A stretch of DNA of 63,341 nucleotides from Planctomycetota bacterium (GTDB taxonomy: Bacteria; Planctomycetota; Uabimicrobiia; Uabimicrobiales; JABWCH01). A program made the position numbers and the translations under genes. Shown in pieces: positions 1 through 9,600 of this stretch. A model generated the notes under the pieces. The model saw nothing but the letters and a program-made list of their open reading frames with translations. It was not told where the DNA came from and made no database searches. Location: contig JAGOMP010000009.1 of the NCBI GenBank assembly GCA_017993505.1, positions 1 through 63,341 on the forward strand, in the 5' to 3' direction. How positions within the stretch are numbered: position 1 is the stretch's first letter; the number at the start of each line of letters is the position of its first letter.

Positions 1-8
1 GGGTAATG

Positions 9-283
9 TTGCTCTGGGGAGGAAAAGTTGCTCTGGGGAGGAAAAGTTGCTCTGGGGAGGGATTTGCTCAGGGGAGGGGATGTTGCTCTGGGAAGGCAAT
101 GTTGCTCTGGGAAGGCAATGTTGCTCTGGGGAGGTAATGTTGCTCAGGGGAGGCAATGTTGCTCAGGGGAGGCAATGTTGCTCTGGGGAGGGATTTGCTC
201 AGGGGAGGCAATGTTGCTCAGGGGAGGCAATGTTGCTCTGGGGAGGGATTTGCTCTGGGGTGGAATTGCTCTGGGGTGGAATG
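9..283 (+). repeat. Left terminal G-rich tandem array, 15 units
   Basis: Fifteen head-to-tail units of 16-19 bp run from base 9 to 283. Each starts TTGCTCTGGGGAGG or TTGCTCAGGGGAGG and differs in the last few bases (GCAATG, AAAAG, GAT, GTGGAA). Unit lengths are not multiples of three overall, and short reading frames through the array are by-products of its composition. The same unit in inverted orientation fills the right end of the window (62973-63341). I do not recognise the family. The G-rich strand is unlike the AT-rich surroundings. Confidence 0.95.
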
Positions 284-303
284 TTATCCCAGAGCAATTT
301 TTT
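264..303 (+). terminator. Hairpin plus T-run closing the left array
   Basis: The last array unit is followed by its own inverted partial copy. Bases 264-275 (AATTGCTCTGGG) pair perfectly with 288-299 (CCCAGAGCAATT) across a 12-nt loop, and T298-T303 follow. On the + strand this has the shape of an intrinsic terminator for transcription coming through the array. It lies just beyond the stop codon of the minus-strand lptD-like gene but has no T-run on that strand. Confidence 0.5.
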
Positions 304-2695
304 ATTCGGAGGTAGCTAAGTGATGGTAATGATTATTGCTTTGTAGTAGATCTAAGGGATAGAAGTTGACTGTGGCTGATGTGTCGTCTCCAACTTCGTC
401 AATTTTAACAATGATGTCTAGGGCGAATCGATGGAAAATGCGTCGGATGGTGATGTCAAATTCTCGTAAATCAAGGTCACGTAGTTCATATTGAAAGGCA
501 AGGTGGAAGGACCATTTTTCATTGAAGATGTAAGATAAATATGTTGTGATGAGATCTACATCAGAACGTTGGTAGCGGTGATCTAGGGTAATGGAAAATT
601 TGTCTGTTAATCGATATCCTATGCTAGAGTTGATTTTTTCAATTTCTCGTAGTTGAAAGTTGTATTCTGGTTTTGTTTGTATCCATACATTGTTTCGTAT
701 GTCCCATCTCATATCCATTTTTAAGTTGTCGTATTTTTCCCAACGATTGGAAACAGGCCAACCATATTTTGTTTTTTTGATGTTTTGTTTGGCTAGGTCA
801 CGTTCTGGATAATACGTGAAGATGACGTCAAATTTAAAAAAGTCTCTAATTTTATTTTCTCGCATGGTACGTAGTCTATTGTTGAATATAAGTTGTATGA
901 GTTGCATTTCATCTACATCTTCCATTGTGTCCATGGGAATGAGTTTTTTACTTTCTACTGAGTTGGCATAAATCCATTTGTATTTGAATTGAGGTGTAAA
1001 TATGTGCAAGATATTGTCAATTTGTAGTAAGTTGCTGTGCCATTGATAGTATCGATGAAAATTTGTGGAGATTTCTATGCCTAGTTCTCCTGTAGCTCGA
1101 GTTAGATTTTTTTCATTATTTTGTCCATCTTCAAAATAGCTAATTCGTCCGCCTAAATAGGGCATAAAATGGATTGAACTTATGGAATATTTGTAATATA
1201 AATAGTTGTTGAAATCTAAGCGAAATAAGTCTTTATCATCCCAAATTGTAGGATCGTCTTTATCATCTTTTCTACGTACATAAGAAGATTCTAATGTACT
1301 TGAAAAAAATAAGTTAGGAATTTGTTCAGAAAATATTGGCAAAAATATGATCTGGTATGTTGCTTGTGGTAGATATTCAATCTGTGATTGAAAATTATTG
1401 AGTCTGCCTCGTGTTAAGAATGTAAAGGCATCAAGTTCGTCAAATAAGATTCCTTGTTTTTTAACATATGCATATGTTTCAGGTTCTTTTTCTTCTCGAT
1501 ATTCTTGTTCAAAAAAATCTAGTAAAAAATTGCGATCATTTAAAAGTGATAATTCTGCATCTAAAGACCAATTATTGGCGAATTTATGACGATGCAATAT
1601 ATACATTCTATGTCGTTTGGACCATGTTGCATATTCTCCTTTCTTTTGTTCTCTGTCCATGCTTTTACCTAAATGACCTAAGGGTTGATCATGACTATAA
1701 TAGCCATATATGCGTCCTTTAAATTCATCGGATGAAAGCAAAGAACCTGAATATGTAATTCCTGGTCCTACTCCAATCCCTCGTTTTGCTCGTGTGTCTA
1801 AATCTAAGAACCATTTTGCTCGTTTAATTATGTTATCGTCTTTATATAGATTGCCACCCCACCTTGTTAATAGATGTTGCCCCCAATTTGATTTTTTTCC
1901 ATAAGAGATTTTTTTTAATGGAAAATTTTCAATGGTTTCTCCTGTGATATATGGAATGGTAAATAAAGGGAAATCAAGGCCCCAGATTGTGTTATCTCTA
2001 GATTGTAGAAAAATTTCTTCATTAAATTTTCGTACAATGACTTTCCCAGTTTCAAAATGATAATGAGGAACACCAAATCGACATGTTGAAAATGAAGCGT
2101 TTTCTCCAATAATTTTTTCTTTAGATAAGATTCGTATTTTTTCTGCTCGTACATATAGAGGATATTTTTTTTCTCCTATGTTTTGTTGGACACGAAAAGA
2201 ACCATTTCCAATTAATCCGTGGTTATTAACTAAGTCAAAATAAATTTGTTCTCCACGAAAAAAATTGTCTTCCCAACGAAAATGAACTTTTTCTTCTGCA
2301 TAAAACATGATGTTTTTTTGCTGTTTGTTTTCTTTTTTTTGTTCTTCGTTCAAGATCCATACAACTGCTTGTTCGCAAAATAGTTCCATGATAGGCGTGA
2401 GTACTTCTCCTTGCCAAGCATGAACACCTTTTGTAGCAATCCACACTTTAGAGCCATCTTCTAAATCTTTGTATTCTACAGAACCAGCTACTAAAAAAAT
2501 GGGGATTTCTTTGTTTTTTTCTAAATCTAATCCAGTCCATTTTCCCAAATTTTGCTGTAGTTTTTTTTCTTTGGAAGAAATGGATTTGTTTTTTTTATGA
2601 TTTTGAGCTTCTATTCCTTGATTAGGATTTGTTTGACTCCATATATCTAACGTAAAAAATATAATAATGAAAAATAACTTCCATAAAACCGTCAT
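302..2695 (-). CDS. lptD: LptD/OstA-like outer-membrane LPS assembly protein
   Basis: Predicted outer-membrane beta-barrel that would insert lipopolysaccharide into the outer leaflet. The 797-aa length is normal for LptD. Residues 1-20 form a signal peptide (hydrophobic FFIIIFFTL). Residues about 65-250 look like the periplasmic OstA jellyroll (VHFRWEDNFFRGEQIYFD at about 137-154), followed by a TIWGLDFPLFTIPYI stretch typical of the junction to the barrel. The rest is rich in alternating aromatic/polar strands and ends in a strand-like segment. The gene is monocistronic and divergent from the pseudokinase gene. The ribosome binding site (AGAAAGAAAC) is weak. Family assignment rests on motif appearance. 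Another large OstA-family barrel protein is the alternative. Confidence 0.72.
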   Translation of the reverse strand: MTVLWKLFFIIIFFTLDIWSQTNPNQGIEAQNHKKNKSISSKEKKLQQNLGKWTGLDLEKNKEIPIFLVAGSVEYKDLEDGSKVWIATKGVHAWQGEVLTPIMELFCEQAVVWILNEEQKKENKQQKNIMFYAEEKVHFRWEDNFFRGEQIYFDLVNNHGLIGNGSFRVQQNIGEKKYPLYVRAEKIRILSKEKIIGENASFSTCRFGVPHYHFETGKVIVRKFNEEIFLQSRDNTIWGLDFPLFTIPYITGETIENFPLKKISYGKKSNWGQHLLTRWGGNLYKDDNIIKRAKWFLDLDTRAKRGIGVGPGITYSGSLLSSDEFKGRIYGYYSHDQPLGHLGKSMDREQKKGEYATWSKRHRMYILHRHKFANNWSLDAELSLLNDRNFLLDFFEQEYREEKEPETYAYVKKQGILFDELDAFTFLTRGRLNNFQSQIEYLPQATYQIIFLPIFSEQIPNLFFSSTLESSYVRRKDDKDDPTIWDDKDLFRLDFNNYLYYKYSISSIHFMPYLGGRISYFEDGQNNEKNLTRATGELGIEISTNFHRYYQWHSNLLQIDNILHIFTPQFKYKWIYANSVESKKLIPMDTMEDVDEMQLIQLIFNNRLRTMRENKIRDFFKFDVIFTYYPERDLAKQNIKKTKYGWPVSNRWEKYDNLKMDMRWDIRNNVWIQTKPEYNFQLREIEKINSSIGYRLTDKFSITLDHRYQRSDVDLITTYLSYIFNEKWSFHLAFQYELRDLDLREFDITIRRIFHRFALDIIVKIDEVGDDTSATVNFYPLDLLQSNNHYHHLATSE

Positions 2696-3008
2696 ACTGT
2701 TTCTTTCTATTGTTTTGTTGGCATAGCAACAAATAAATTTTTTTTAAAGAGTACTCAAATATAAGATTTTTTGAGTACAGAAAATTATTGTACCAGAAAA
2801 TATAGATAAAATATATAAAAAAGATGTTTTCTAGATCTAGAAAACATCTTTTCTATATCTAGAATAAAATTTTTATTGCCTATACAACAAAATAAATTAT
2901 AATAATGACATATATCATTGCGTATCATGCAGAACAAAAAATTATTTTTTTATAGCAAATGAATTTGATTTGTACGTTAATAAAAATTAAAACACATAGG
3001 AGAAAGGT
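2696..3008. other. Divergent intergenic region with two hairpins
   Basis: This 313-bp gap separates the lptD-like gene (-) from the pseudokinase gene (+), so it should carry promoters for both. It holds a 9-bp hairpin (2751-2759 with 2770-2778, GTACTCAAA/TTTGAGTAC) and the 34-bp palindrome listed separately. No clear TTGACA/TATAAT pair stands out, and no tRNA or small RNA is recognisable. Confidence 0.6.
2819..2852. promoter_or_regulatory. 34-bp perfect palindrome without a loop
   Basis: Bases 2819-2835 are the exact reverse complement of 2836-2852; the arms are built on AAAGATGTTTTCTAGA. It sits between two divergent genes, where a terminator is not expected, so a dimeric repressor operator or a cruciform-forming site is more plausible. 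A related half-site (TATATCTAGAA) follows at 2854-2864. Function is unknown. Confidence 0.6.
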
Positions 3009-4232
3009 ATGAATGGAATTCCTACCTATTTTGGAGAAATTGCACTTCAAGAACGATATATAGATGAAAATATTTTACATGAATGTTTAGAATTGCAAAA
3101 GATATGTCGCCAACCAGTTCTTTTAGGAGAGATTTTTGTACAAAAAGGATTTATGGATGCAGAACATGTCATGCGAATTTTAAAATTGCAAGAAAATTTT
3201 AAAAATAAGTTGCAGAATGAATATTTAGCTCATATTCTTTTAAAGAAAAAGCTCATTACAAGTAAACAATTACAGGAATTGCGTAGAAAATATGCACAAG
3301 AGGTCTTAACAGGAAATGCAACGACTTTTGCAAATCTTGCCATTGAGGCGAAGATATTAAATCACACTCTTGTTGAAAATCTCATGAAAGATGAAGAATA
3401 TGTATATATTGAAAATTTAAAGAAACAAGGGAAAACAAGCATTGCTGGATATGAATTGGTAGGAAAAATTACTCAATTGCGAAAAGCTGAAATTTATAAA
3501 GCCATTCAAGTAAATTTAGATCGACTTGTGTCTATAAAAGCTCTTTTAAAAGAGTTTGAAACAACAGAGCAAATTCAAGAATTTTTTAAAGAAGCAAAAA
3601 TAACGTCTCATTTTAATCATCCTAATTTAGTTCGCGTTTATGATACTGGTTTGAAAAATGATATGTATTACTATGCTATGGAATTTGTAGAAGGTGAAAA
3701 TTTATCTGATAAATTACAAAGAGAAGGACGCCTTCAAGTCGGAGAATCTTTACGAATTATACGACAAGTTTGTCAAGCTCTAGAACATATTCATAATGAT
3801 GAATACATTCATGGTCAAGTCAATCCTAGAAATATTGTGCTACGTGAAGATAAAGTTGTTAAGGTTTTAGATTTGCGTTATTGTTGTAAAATGAATCAGG
3901 AATATCCATTCTTTAAAATTACTCAGATGCCTCAATATATGGCACCGGAACAATTTTTAACTAATGTGTCCTTTGACCAAAGGACAGATATTTATTGTTT
4001 AGGTGTTACTTTTTATAGAATGTTGACAGGAAAACCAGCTGTGACTGGTAAAACTATTGAAGAAATTAAAGTGAATGTAGTAGAACAAGAGCCAACTCCG
4101 ATTCAAGATATTGATTTTACAATTCCAGAACCATTAGCAAAAATTGTTCATAGAATGATGCGTAAAGATCCTGCCAAGCGATATCCAGACATTCGAAGAA
4201 TACTTTTTGCATTAAAAAAGATTCTTGTCTGA
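3009..4232 (+). CDS. Predicted protein pseudokinase with N-terminal helical domain
   Basis: A 407-aa protein whose residues about 148-405 have the fold pattern of a Hanks-type Ser/Thr kinase. The VAIK-type lysine (K177), an asparagine at the HRDxxxxN position (N275), the APE motif (312-314) and the RTDIYCLG motif (325-332) are present. The glycine-rich loop has no GxGxxG (GKITQLRKAEIYKA), the catalytic HRD is H268-G-Q270, and DFG is D288-L-R290. The catalytic aspartate is therefore missing and phosphotransfer is unlikely. Residues 1-130 resemble the helical N-terminal domain seen before many planctomycete kinases and type II secretion ATPases. No membrane segment is visible. RBS AGGAGAAAGG lies just before the ATG. 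The stop overlaps the start of the next gene (TGATG), implying coupled translation. Confidence 0.8.
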   Translation: MNGIPTYFGEIALQERYIDENILHECLELQKICRQPVLLGEIFVQKGFMDAEHVMRILKLQENFKNKLQNEYLAHILLKKKLITSKQLQELRRKYAQEVLTGNATTFANLAIEAKILNHTLVENLMKDEEYVYIENLKKQGKTSIAGYELVGKITQLRKAEIYKAIQVNLDRLVSIKALLKEFETTEQIQEFFKEAKITSHFNHPNLVRVYDTGLKNDMYYYAMEFVEGENLSDKLQREGRLQVGESLRIIRQVCQALEHIHNDEYIHGQVNPRNIVLREDKVVKVLDLRYCCKMNQEYPFFKITQMPQYMAPEQFLTNVSFDQRTDIYCLGVTFYRMLTGKPAVTGKTIEEIKVNVVEQEPTPIQDIDFTIPEPLAKIVHRMMRKDPAKRYPDIRRILFALKKILV

Positions 4233-4681
4233 TGAAACAAGAAGTGGAAAGAAAATTTTTAGTGCAAGGTATGGAATGGAAAAATCTTGCTACTAAAAAA
4301 TTATATTGTAAACAAGGATATTTAAATCGAGATAAGGAACGAACAGTTCGCATTAGAATTTGTAATGACCAAGGTTTTTTAACAATCAAGAGTAAAACAG
4401 AATCCCTACGTCGCATGGAATTTGAATATGAAATTTCAGTTCAAGATGCAAGGTATATGCTAGAAAACCTTTGTACACCACCTATTATTGAAAAAATTCG
4501 ATACATTGTTCCTGTTTCAAAAAATCTTTTTTGGGAAATTGATGAATTTTTAGGTAAACAAAAAGGGCTTATCATTGCTGAAATAGAATTGCCTCAAGAG
4601 ACAACTCATTTTTTGTTTCCTTCTTGGTTGGGAAAAGAAGTCAGTGGAAATCCTCAATATTATAATTCCAATATAAGATGA
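4232..4681 (+). CDS. CYTH-domain protein (triphosphate tunnel metalloenzyme family)
   Basis: A 149-aa protein with the family's N-terminal ExExK signature (EVERKF, residues 4-9) followed by alternating charged strands: RTVRIRI near 38-44, TIKSK near 51-55, EFEYEI near 63-68, EIDEF and AEIEL further on. These line a tunnel that binds triphosphates in the presence of divalent metal. Family members hydrolyse inorganic triphosphate or thiamine triphosphate or act as class IV adenylate cyclase; which of these applies cannot be told here. Length is typical for small single-domain bacterial members. It is translationally coupled to the upstream pseudokinase, so the two may act together, though no partnership is established. 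Confidence 0.85.
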   Translation: MKQEVERKFLVQGMEWKNLATKKLYCKQGYLNRDKERTVRIRICNDQGFLTIKSKTESLRRMEFEYEISVQDARYMLENLCTPPIIEKIRYIVPVSKNLFWEIDEFLGKQKGLIIAEIELPQETTHFLFPSWLGKEVSGNPQYYNSNIR

Positions 4682-4767
4682 AAAGTAGTAGAACGTTTTG
4701 ATTATTTAGGAAGGCTGTACTTCTTTATAAATAGGGATGTATCTACTTATAAGTATATAAATCAAGA

Positions 4768-4796
4768 TTGACAAATTTTTTAAGCTTTGTTAGAAT
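4768..4796 (+). promoter_or_regulatory. Sigma-70-type promoter for the substrate-binding protein gene
   Basis: TTGACA at 4768-4773 and TAGAAT at 4791-4796 are separated by exactly 17 bp, giving a consensus -35 and a near-consensus -10. The predicted leader to the GTG start at 4947 is about 140 nt. Confidence 0.7.
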
Positions 4797-4853
4797 AAAA
4801 TTTTAATTCTATGAAGAAATCAAAGCTTTGTTAGAATAAAATTTCAATTCTAT
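4782..4853. repeat. Two 31-bp direct repeats over the promoter and leader
   Basis: Bases 4782-4812 and 4823-4853 are identical except for one position (core AAGCTTTGTTAGAATAAAAT), offset by 41 bp. The first copy contains the -10 box of the promoter at 4768; the second lies in the leader and lacks a -35. Each copy contains an imperfect inverted repeat (AGAAT..ATTCT). A little further on, 4891-4911 holds a hairpin (TTGTTCTT/AAGAACAA). Paired operators or a local duplication would both explain this. Confidence 0.7.
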
Positions 4854-4946
4854 AAAAAAGTTATTTTTTACAATATTGTTCTTTTCATATTGTTCTTTTT
4901 TTAAGAACAAATTCAGGAAGATGATAAAAAAAGTAGGAGAAAAAGA

Positions 4947-6512
4947 GTGAAATACTCCGTTTTTTGTAGCCTCATCATATTTTTTCTCGTTATTTCTATT
5001 TCAGCTCAACAAGAAGATACTTTGATTTATGGCGATTTTAGTTATCCAGATACATTCGCACCTATCCAAGATGGAAAATCTAGTGAATATAGAATATCTC
5101 AACTTATTTTTGATAGTTTGTTAAGTACTACTGTAGAAGGAAATTTTGTATACTCTCTTGCTAAAGATATGGATGTTTCACCAGATGGTCTTTCTTATAC
5201 TTTTCTTTTACAAGATAATATACAATGGCATGATTCAACACCATTGACAAGTAAAGATGTAGAATTTACGATTCGTTTACTTACTAATCCTAAAACATAT
5301 CATTACGATACAACATTAGAAGAATATGTGGAAGACATTACTTGTTTGAATGCTAGTATTTTAACTATTACACTGAGAAAACCATTTTATAATCCACTCA
5401 CTTTATTTACATTTAAAATTTTTCCACGTCATAAATTTTCCGATCCCATTCTCTCAGTAGACCATCCATTCCATAAAAAACCACTAGGGTGTGGTCCTTT
5501 TCAAATTGAAAAAGAAACAAAACAATCTATTGAATTCATAGCGTCTCCTTCTTTTCATCATAGGGGTAAACCACATTTAAAGAAAATCATAGTTCGCTTT
5601 TATTCTAATAGAGAGGATGCTTGGGTCGATTTAAAAAATCAAAAAATACATTTAGTGGCAGAAGCACCTATCCAACGAGAAAAAACACTACCATCTAATA
5701 TTGTATTAGAAAAGTATTCTTCGAATAATATACATATTTTAGCTTTCAATCATCATAAAGAACATGAACTATATAACCTTTTTCAAAGTAAAAAATTTCG
5801 AAGTATTTTATTGCGATCTATACATAGAGAGAAAATTTTATCATCATGTTTTGGAAAAGAAGGTACTTTGTTGACAGGACCATTTCCGAATCATTATTTA
5901 GAAAAACCTTCTGATTTCCCTATACAACCATATAATGTAGAATATGCTATGAATCAATTAGAAGATTTTTTACTAGCAAAAGATTATACAAAGAATAAAA
6001 ATTACTATGAATTCAAAGGGAGAAAATTGACTCTTCGCCTTGTCTATGAGGGAGGAGATCCTTTTAAAGAACAAGCATGTCAAGAAATTGCACAATCTTT
6101 AGAAAAATTAGGTCTGATTATTAAGTTAGAAAAACAGACAGAAACACAATTTAAAAAAAATATTTTTCAAAATCATAATTTTGATCTTGTGTATTATACA
6201 TATACTTTTACCAAAAATTCTGATGCATTCTTTTTATTGCAGAAGCCCCCTAAAACTCAGCACCATCCCAAAAATTTCAGTGGTTATTTTTCTACACAAT
6301 TAGAGGAATTGATTTACCAATTTCAGAATAGTTTTAATCCATGGATGATTCAAAAATATTCTCAAAAAATACATAAATTCGCATATGATGAAACCATTCA
6401 TTTGTTCTTATGGGAGCTAAATTCCTACGTAGCATATAGGGAAAAATTAAAAAATTTTCAATTGCACCCTTATTATTTATTTAATTTTGCTGAACGATGG
6501 AAAATTTTTTAA
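4947..6512 (+). CDS. ABC transporter substrate-binding protein, family 5 (peptide/oligopeptide type)
   Basis: A 521-aa periplasmic binding protein. Residues 1-20 are a signal peptide ending in SISA. The mature N-terminus carries the family-5 pattern (ISQLIFDSLL, then LAKDMDVSPDGLSYTF, then IQWHDSTPLTSKDVEFTI), and the C-terminus ends in the usual helix/strand pattern after DLVYYTYTF. Family members bind peptides, nickel or sugars for an ABC importer; no permease or ATPase genes lie nearby, so it may be an orphan or serve a transporter elsewhere. Start is GTG at 4947 with AGGAGA 7 nt upstream. A good promoter and a repeated leader element precede it. Confidence 0.88.
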   Translation: MKYSVFCSLIIFFLVISISAQQEDTLIYGDFSYPDTFAPIQDGKSSEYRISQLIFDSLLSTTVEGNFVYSLAKDMDVSPDGLSYTFLLQDNIQWHDSTPLTSKDVEFTIRLLTNPKTYHYDTTLEEYVEDITCLNASILTITLRKPFYNPLTLFTFKIFPRHKFSDPILSVDHPFHKKPLGCGPFQIEKETKQSIEFIASPSFHHRGKPHLKKIIVRFYSNREDAWVDLKNQKIHLVAEAPIQREKTLPSNIVLEKYSSNNIHILAFNHHKEHELYNLFQSKKFRSILLRSIHREKILSSCFGKEGTLLTGPFPNHYLEKPSDFPIQPYNVEYAMNQLEDFLLAKDYTKNKNYYEFKGRKLTLRLVYEGGDPFKEQACQEIAQSLEKLGLIIKLEKQTETQFKKNIFQNHNFDLVYYTYTFTKNSDAFFLLQKPPKTQHHPKNFSGYFSTQLEELIYQFQNSFNPWMIQKYSQKIHKFAYDETIHLFLWELNSYVAYREKLKNFQLHPYYLFNFAERWKIF

Positions 6513-6592
6513 TGTAAAATTTATACGAATCAATGGTGAAATTTTTGCATTAAGTATATATCTAATCACATATAAAATTACATAAAATGGAG

Positions 6593-6612
6593 AGGCGTCA
6601 TTTTCCACGCCT
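6593..6612 (+). promoter_or_regulatory. Hairpin between Shine-Dalgarno and start codon (1)
   Basis: GGAG at 6589-6592 is followed immediately by a perfect 6-bp stem (AGGCGT 6593-6598 with ACGCCT 6607-6612, 8-nt loop), then 9 nt and the ATG at 6622. Unfolded, the Shine-Dalgarno is about 29 nt from the start, too far for normal initiation; folded, the apparent spacing is about 9 nt. Confidence 0.6.
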
Positions 6613-6621
6613 AAAAAATTT

Positions 6622-9600
6622 ATGAAACGTTATACATATTTTATTCAGTTTTTTATGGTATGTTTCATTTTTTTCAACCATACTTTGGAGGGACAAATTC
6701 AAGATCCAATTACCAATGGATTCGATGACGTGGAATTTGCTAGCACATTAGCAAAGTGGGGATATCATGATCTTGCAGATATAGTGTCTCAACGCATCAT
6801 CCATTCTAAAACTTTAAATGAAGAAAAAAGAATTACTGGGAGTATGTTACAATGCTCCTTGTTGCAAATACAAGGAGATAGTTCTAGTGACCCTCTGCAA
6901 AAGGAAAAATTTTATAAAGAAGCTTTATCATGCTATCGAAGTTTGGAATCATCTGCACGTGGAATCCAAAAATTGCAATTGCAAATGGAAATTTCCAACG
7001 TCACATTAAATCAAGCATATAGTTTTCTTCAAGAAGCAGAAGAGTTAGAAGAAGAAAAAAAAGATCTGATGATGGATAAAGCATATGCACTTTTAAAAGA
7101 TGCACGAACAGATTTTCAAGATTTGAAGGCACAAACAGATTATGCTGGAACGAATTTAACAGCAGAAAATAATACACTAAAAGAACAAGAAAGAGCTAAA
7201 GCAGCATTTATTCGGTACCAATCTTGGTTTGGATATTGTAGAACTCTATATTTTTTAGGAACTATTGGTGAGGCAAATGCATGGACTGAGTGTGATAAAC
7301 AATTGCAAGCTTATTATTGGGATTATGATGGATTAGAAGGTGCATATTATGCTATATTGTTGCGAGGCATGATTTTTTCTGAAAGGAAAAATTATAGAAA
7401 AGCCATTACTAATTATGCTGCCGTGCAAGATGCTTTAGAAAAACAATATATTTTCCAAGTTAGAGTAGAAAATAGTAAATCTTTGGAACAAAAAAGAACT
7501 CCTACTTTTTTGTTGAAAGAATTTAAAGATAATGAAATTACGATTTCTGGGAAAACTGAATGGAAAACGATTAAACCAAGCAAAGTATGGCTTCTTCAAG
7601 CAGATTCTACGTATCTTTTAAAATTGGAAAAGAAAATGTTAGATATTTATGAAGTTCTTCTTATAAATACGGCAATGAATTTACGTAGTCAAGCATGTTA
7701 CTATAAAACGAAAGCATTCAATGCTCAAGGTAAATATATAGATGCTATTGAGGAAGTCGAAACATTTAAAACAAATTATGAAACATTGTACAATAAAAAA
7801 TTCATTTATGAAGAATATGGGCAAGCTGCTTTTTTAGAACAGGCAAAAGCATATGTGGCAACACAAGAATATGAAAAAGCCTTAAAAAATGCACAACTTG
7901 TCACAGAACAACGTTCGTATTGGAGCAGAACAGCTCGTATTCTCATGGGAAAATGGAGTTTGTTAAAACCAGATCTTACAAAAGATGTAAAAACTATCCA
8001 TCAAATGGCAGTCACAGAATGGGAAAATAATAATTACCACCAAGCTGTTTTGCAATATTTAAAAGTTACACAATTCGAAGACACAAAGGATAATATTCAA
8101 ACTTATGTTTTAGATGCTTGGGAAAGATTAGGGCAATGTTTTTGGTATTTAGAGTTATATTTAGAATCTGCTAAATGTTATGAAAAATTGAGTGAATTAG
8201 GAGAAAAATATCAAAAAGTCATTGTGAATGACAAGAAAAAGAAGATAATTGACGTAGCACCTAAAGCAACATACTGGTCGTATCGGGCTTATTTACAAGA
8301 TTTTAACAATTCTAAAAAACAGGAATCTAAAGATTCTTATTTTAAAATGTTGTCAAAATTAACTAGTAAATGGCCATCTTCCACATATGCTTTAAATAAA
8401 ACATTTGACCAAGCCTATGAAAAAGAGAAACTGGCAGAAAAAGAAAAAAATATAGACACTCTACAAAAATTGTACGAAGAAGCAGTTGTAGAATATAAAA
8501 ATGTACAAAAAGAAGCAGAAAAGTTCGATTTAGCTCAAGTATTTCAAGGAAAATGTTATCTCCGTCTTGCAGAACGAATAGAATCTATTATTGCAGCTGA
8601 CAAAAAAACAGCAGAAGAAATAAGAAATATTTCTTTGAAAGCTAAAGAATATTACATAAAGTCAAAAGAAATTTTAGAACAATATTTATCATATATTCAA
8701 AAAAATCTTTTGTCTCGTTTAGAGGTTGCTCGGAATGAAGCTCGAAATACAGCCATAAGTTACGCATATATATATCTTGGCCAAGTGTATATGAAATTGG
8801 AAGAATTTCCCCAAGCAATTAAAACATTTGAAACACTTATGGAAAAATATGCAGATAATGCAGATGTTGTTTCTCAATCGCAATATTATCTATGCAGAAT
8901 ATATTTTGATATGAAGGAGTCTCGTAAAGCCAAAGATATAGCTTCCCAAATAGATAAAAAAAATATAAATCTAGACCCTACAGCAAGAGAATCACAATAT
9001 TATAGTGCCATTTATAATCTTGTGGGGATTCTGTATGAAAATGAATTCCACCAGATTGAACAAAAACTACAAACATTAGACCAAGATTCTGAAGATTATA
9101 AAAAATATCAGGAAGATGCTTTTGAAAAACAGAAACAAGCTGCGAATTATTTTTATAAATGGTTGCGTTTAAAATCTACTGCTAAGTTGGAAAATTATAG
9201 AGGTATTGCCAATCGACTGATTCGATGCGGAGAAATTTGTCTAGAAAAGAATAATACAGAAGAATCTGCAGATTTTTATAAAAAAGCTTATCCTTTGTTG
9301 CTAAAAGCAATGACGTTTTCTCAAGAAGAGGAATCTTTACAAAGAATAAAATTTCAAATTACAGAATGTTTAGTTGCTCAAAATAAATGGGAAGAAGCAT
9401 TGAGAATGTTTTATCCAATGTATCATCAAGATAAAGACAAAAGGCTAGAAAAACGAAAAATAGAAGAAAAAGATACAACGATCCAAGAGAAAACAGAAGA
9501 ATTTGATTTAGAATATATAGATTTACTTTCTAATATTTTGATGCATTTTGCAGATACTTCAGAAATTTCAGATGTAGATTCATTATATCCATTTATTGTA

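Noticed and set aside
9..283. CRISPR array
   Set aside because: Units are 16-19 bp with no unique spacers and no cas genes are present.
28..319. Two overlapping open frames in the left array coding LWGG/CCSGE-rich peptides
   Set aside because: They follow the repeat unit in several frames, have no ribosome binding site of their own beyond the array itself, and no gene-like composition.
1398..1904. Small plus-strand frames inside the lptD-like gene
   Set aside because: Shadow frames of a long, coherent minus-strand protein.
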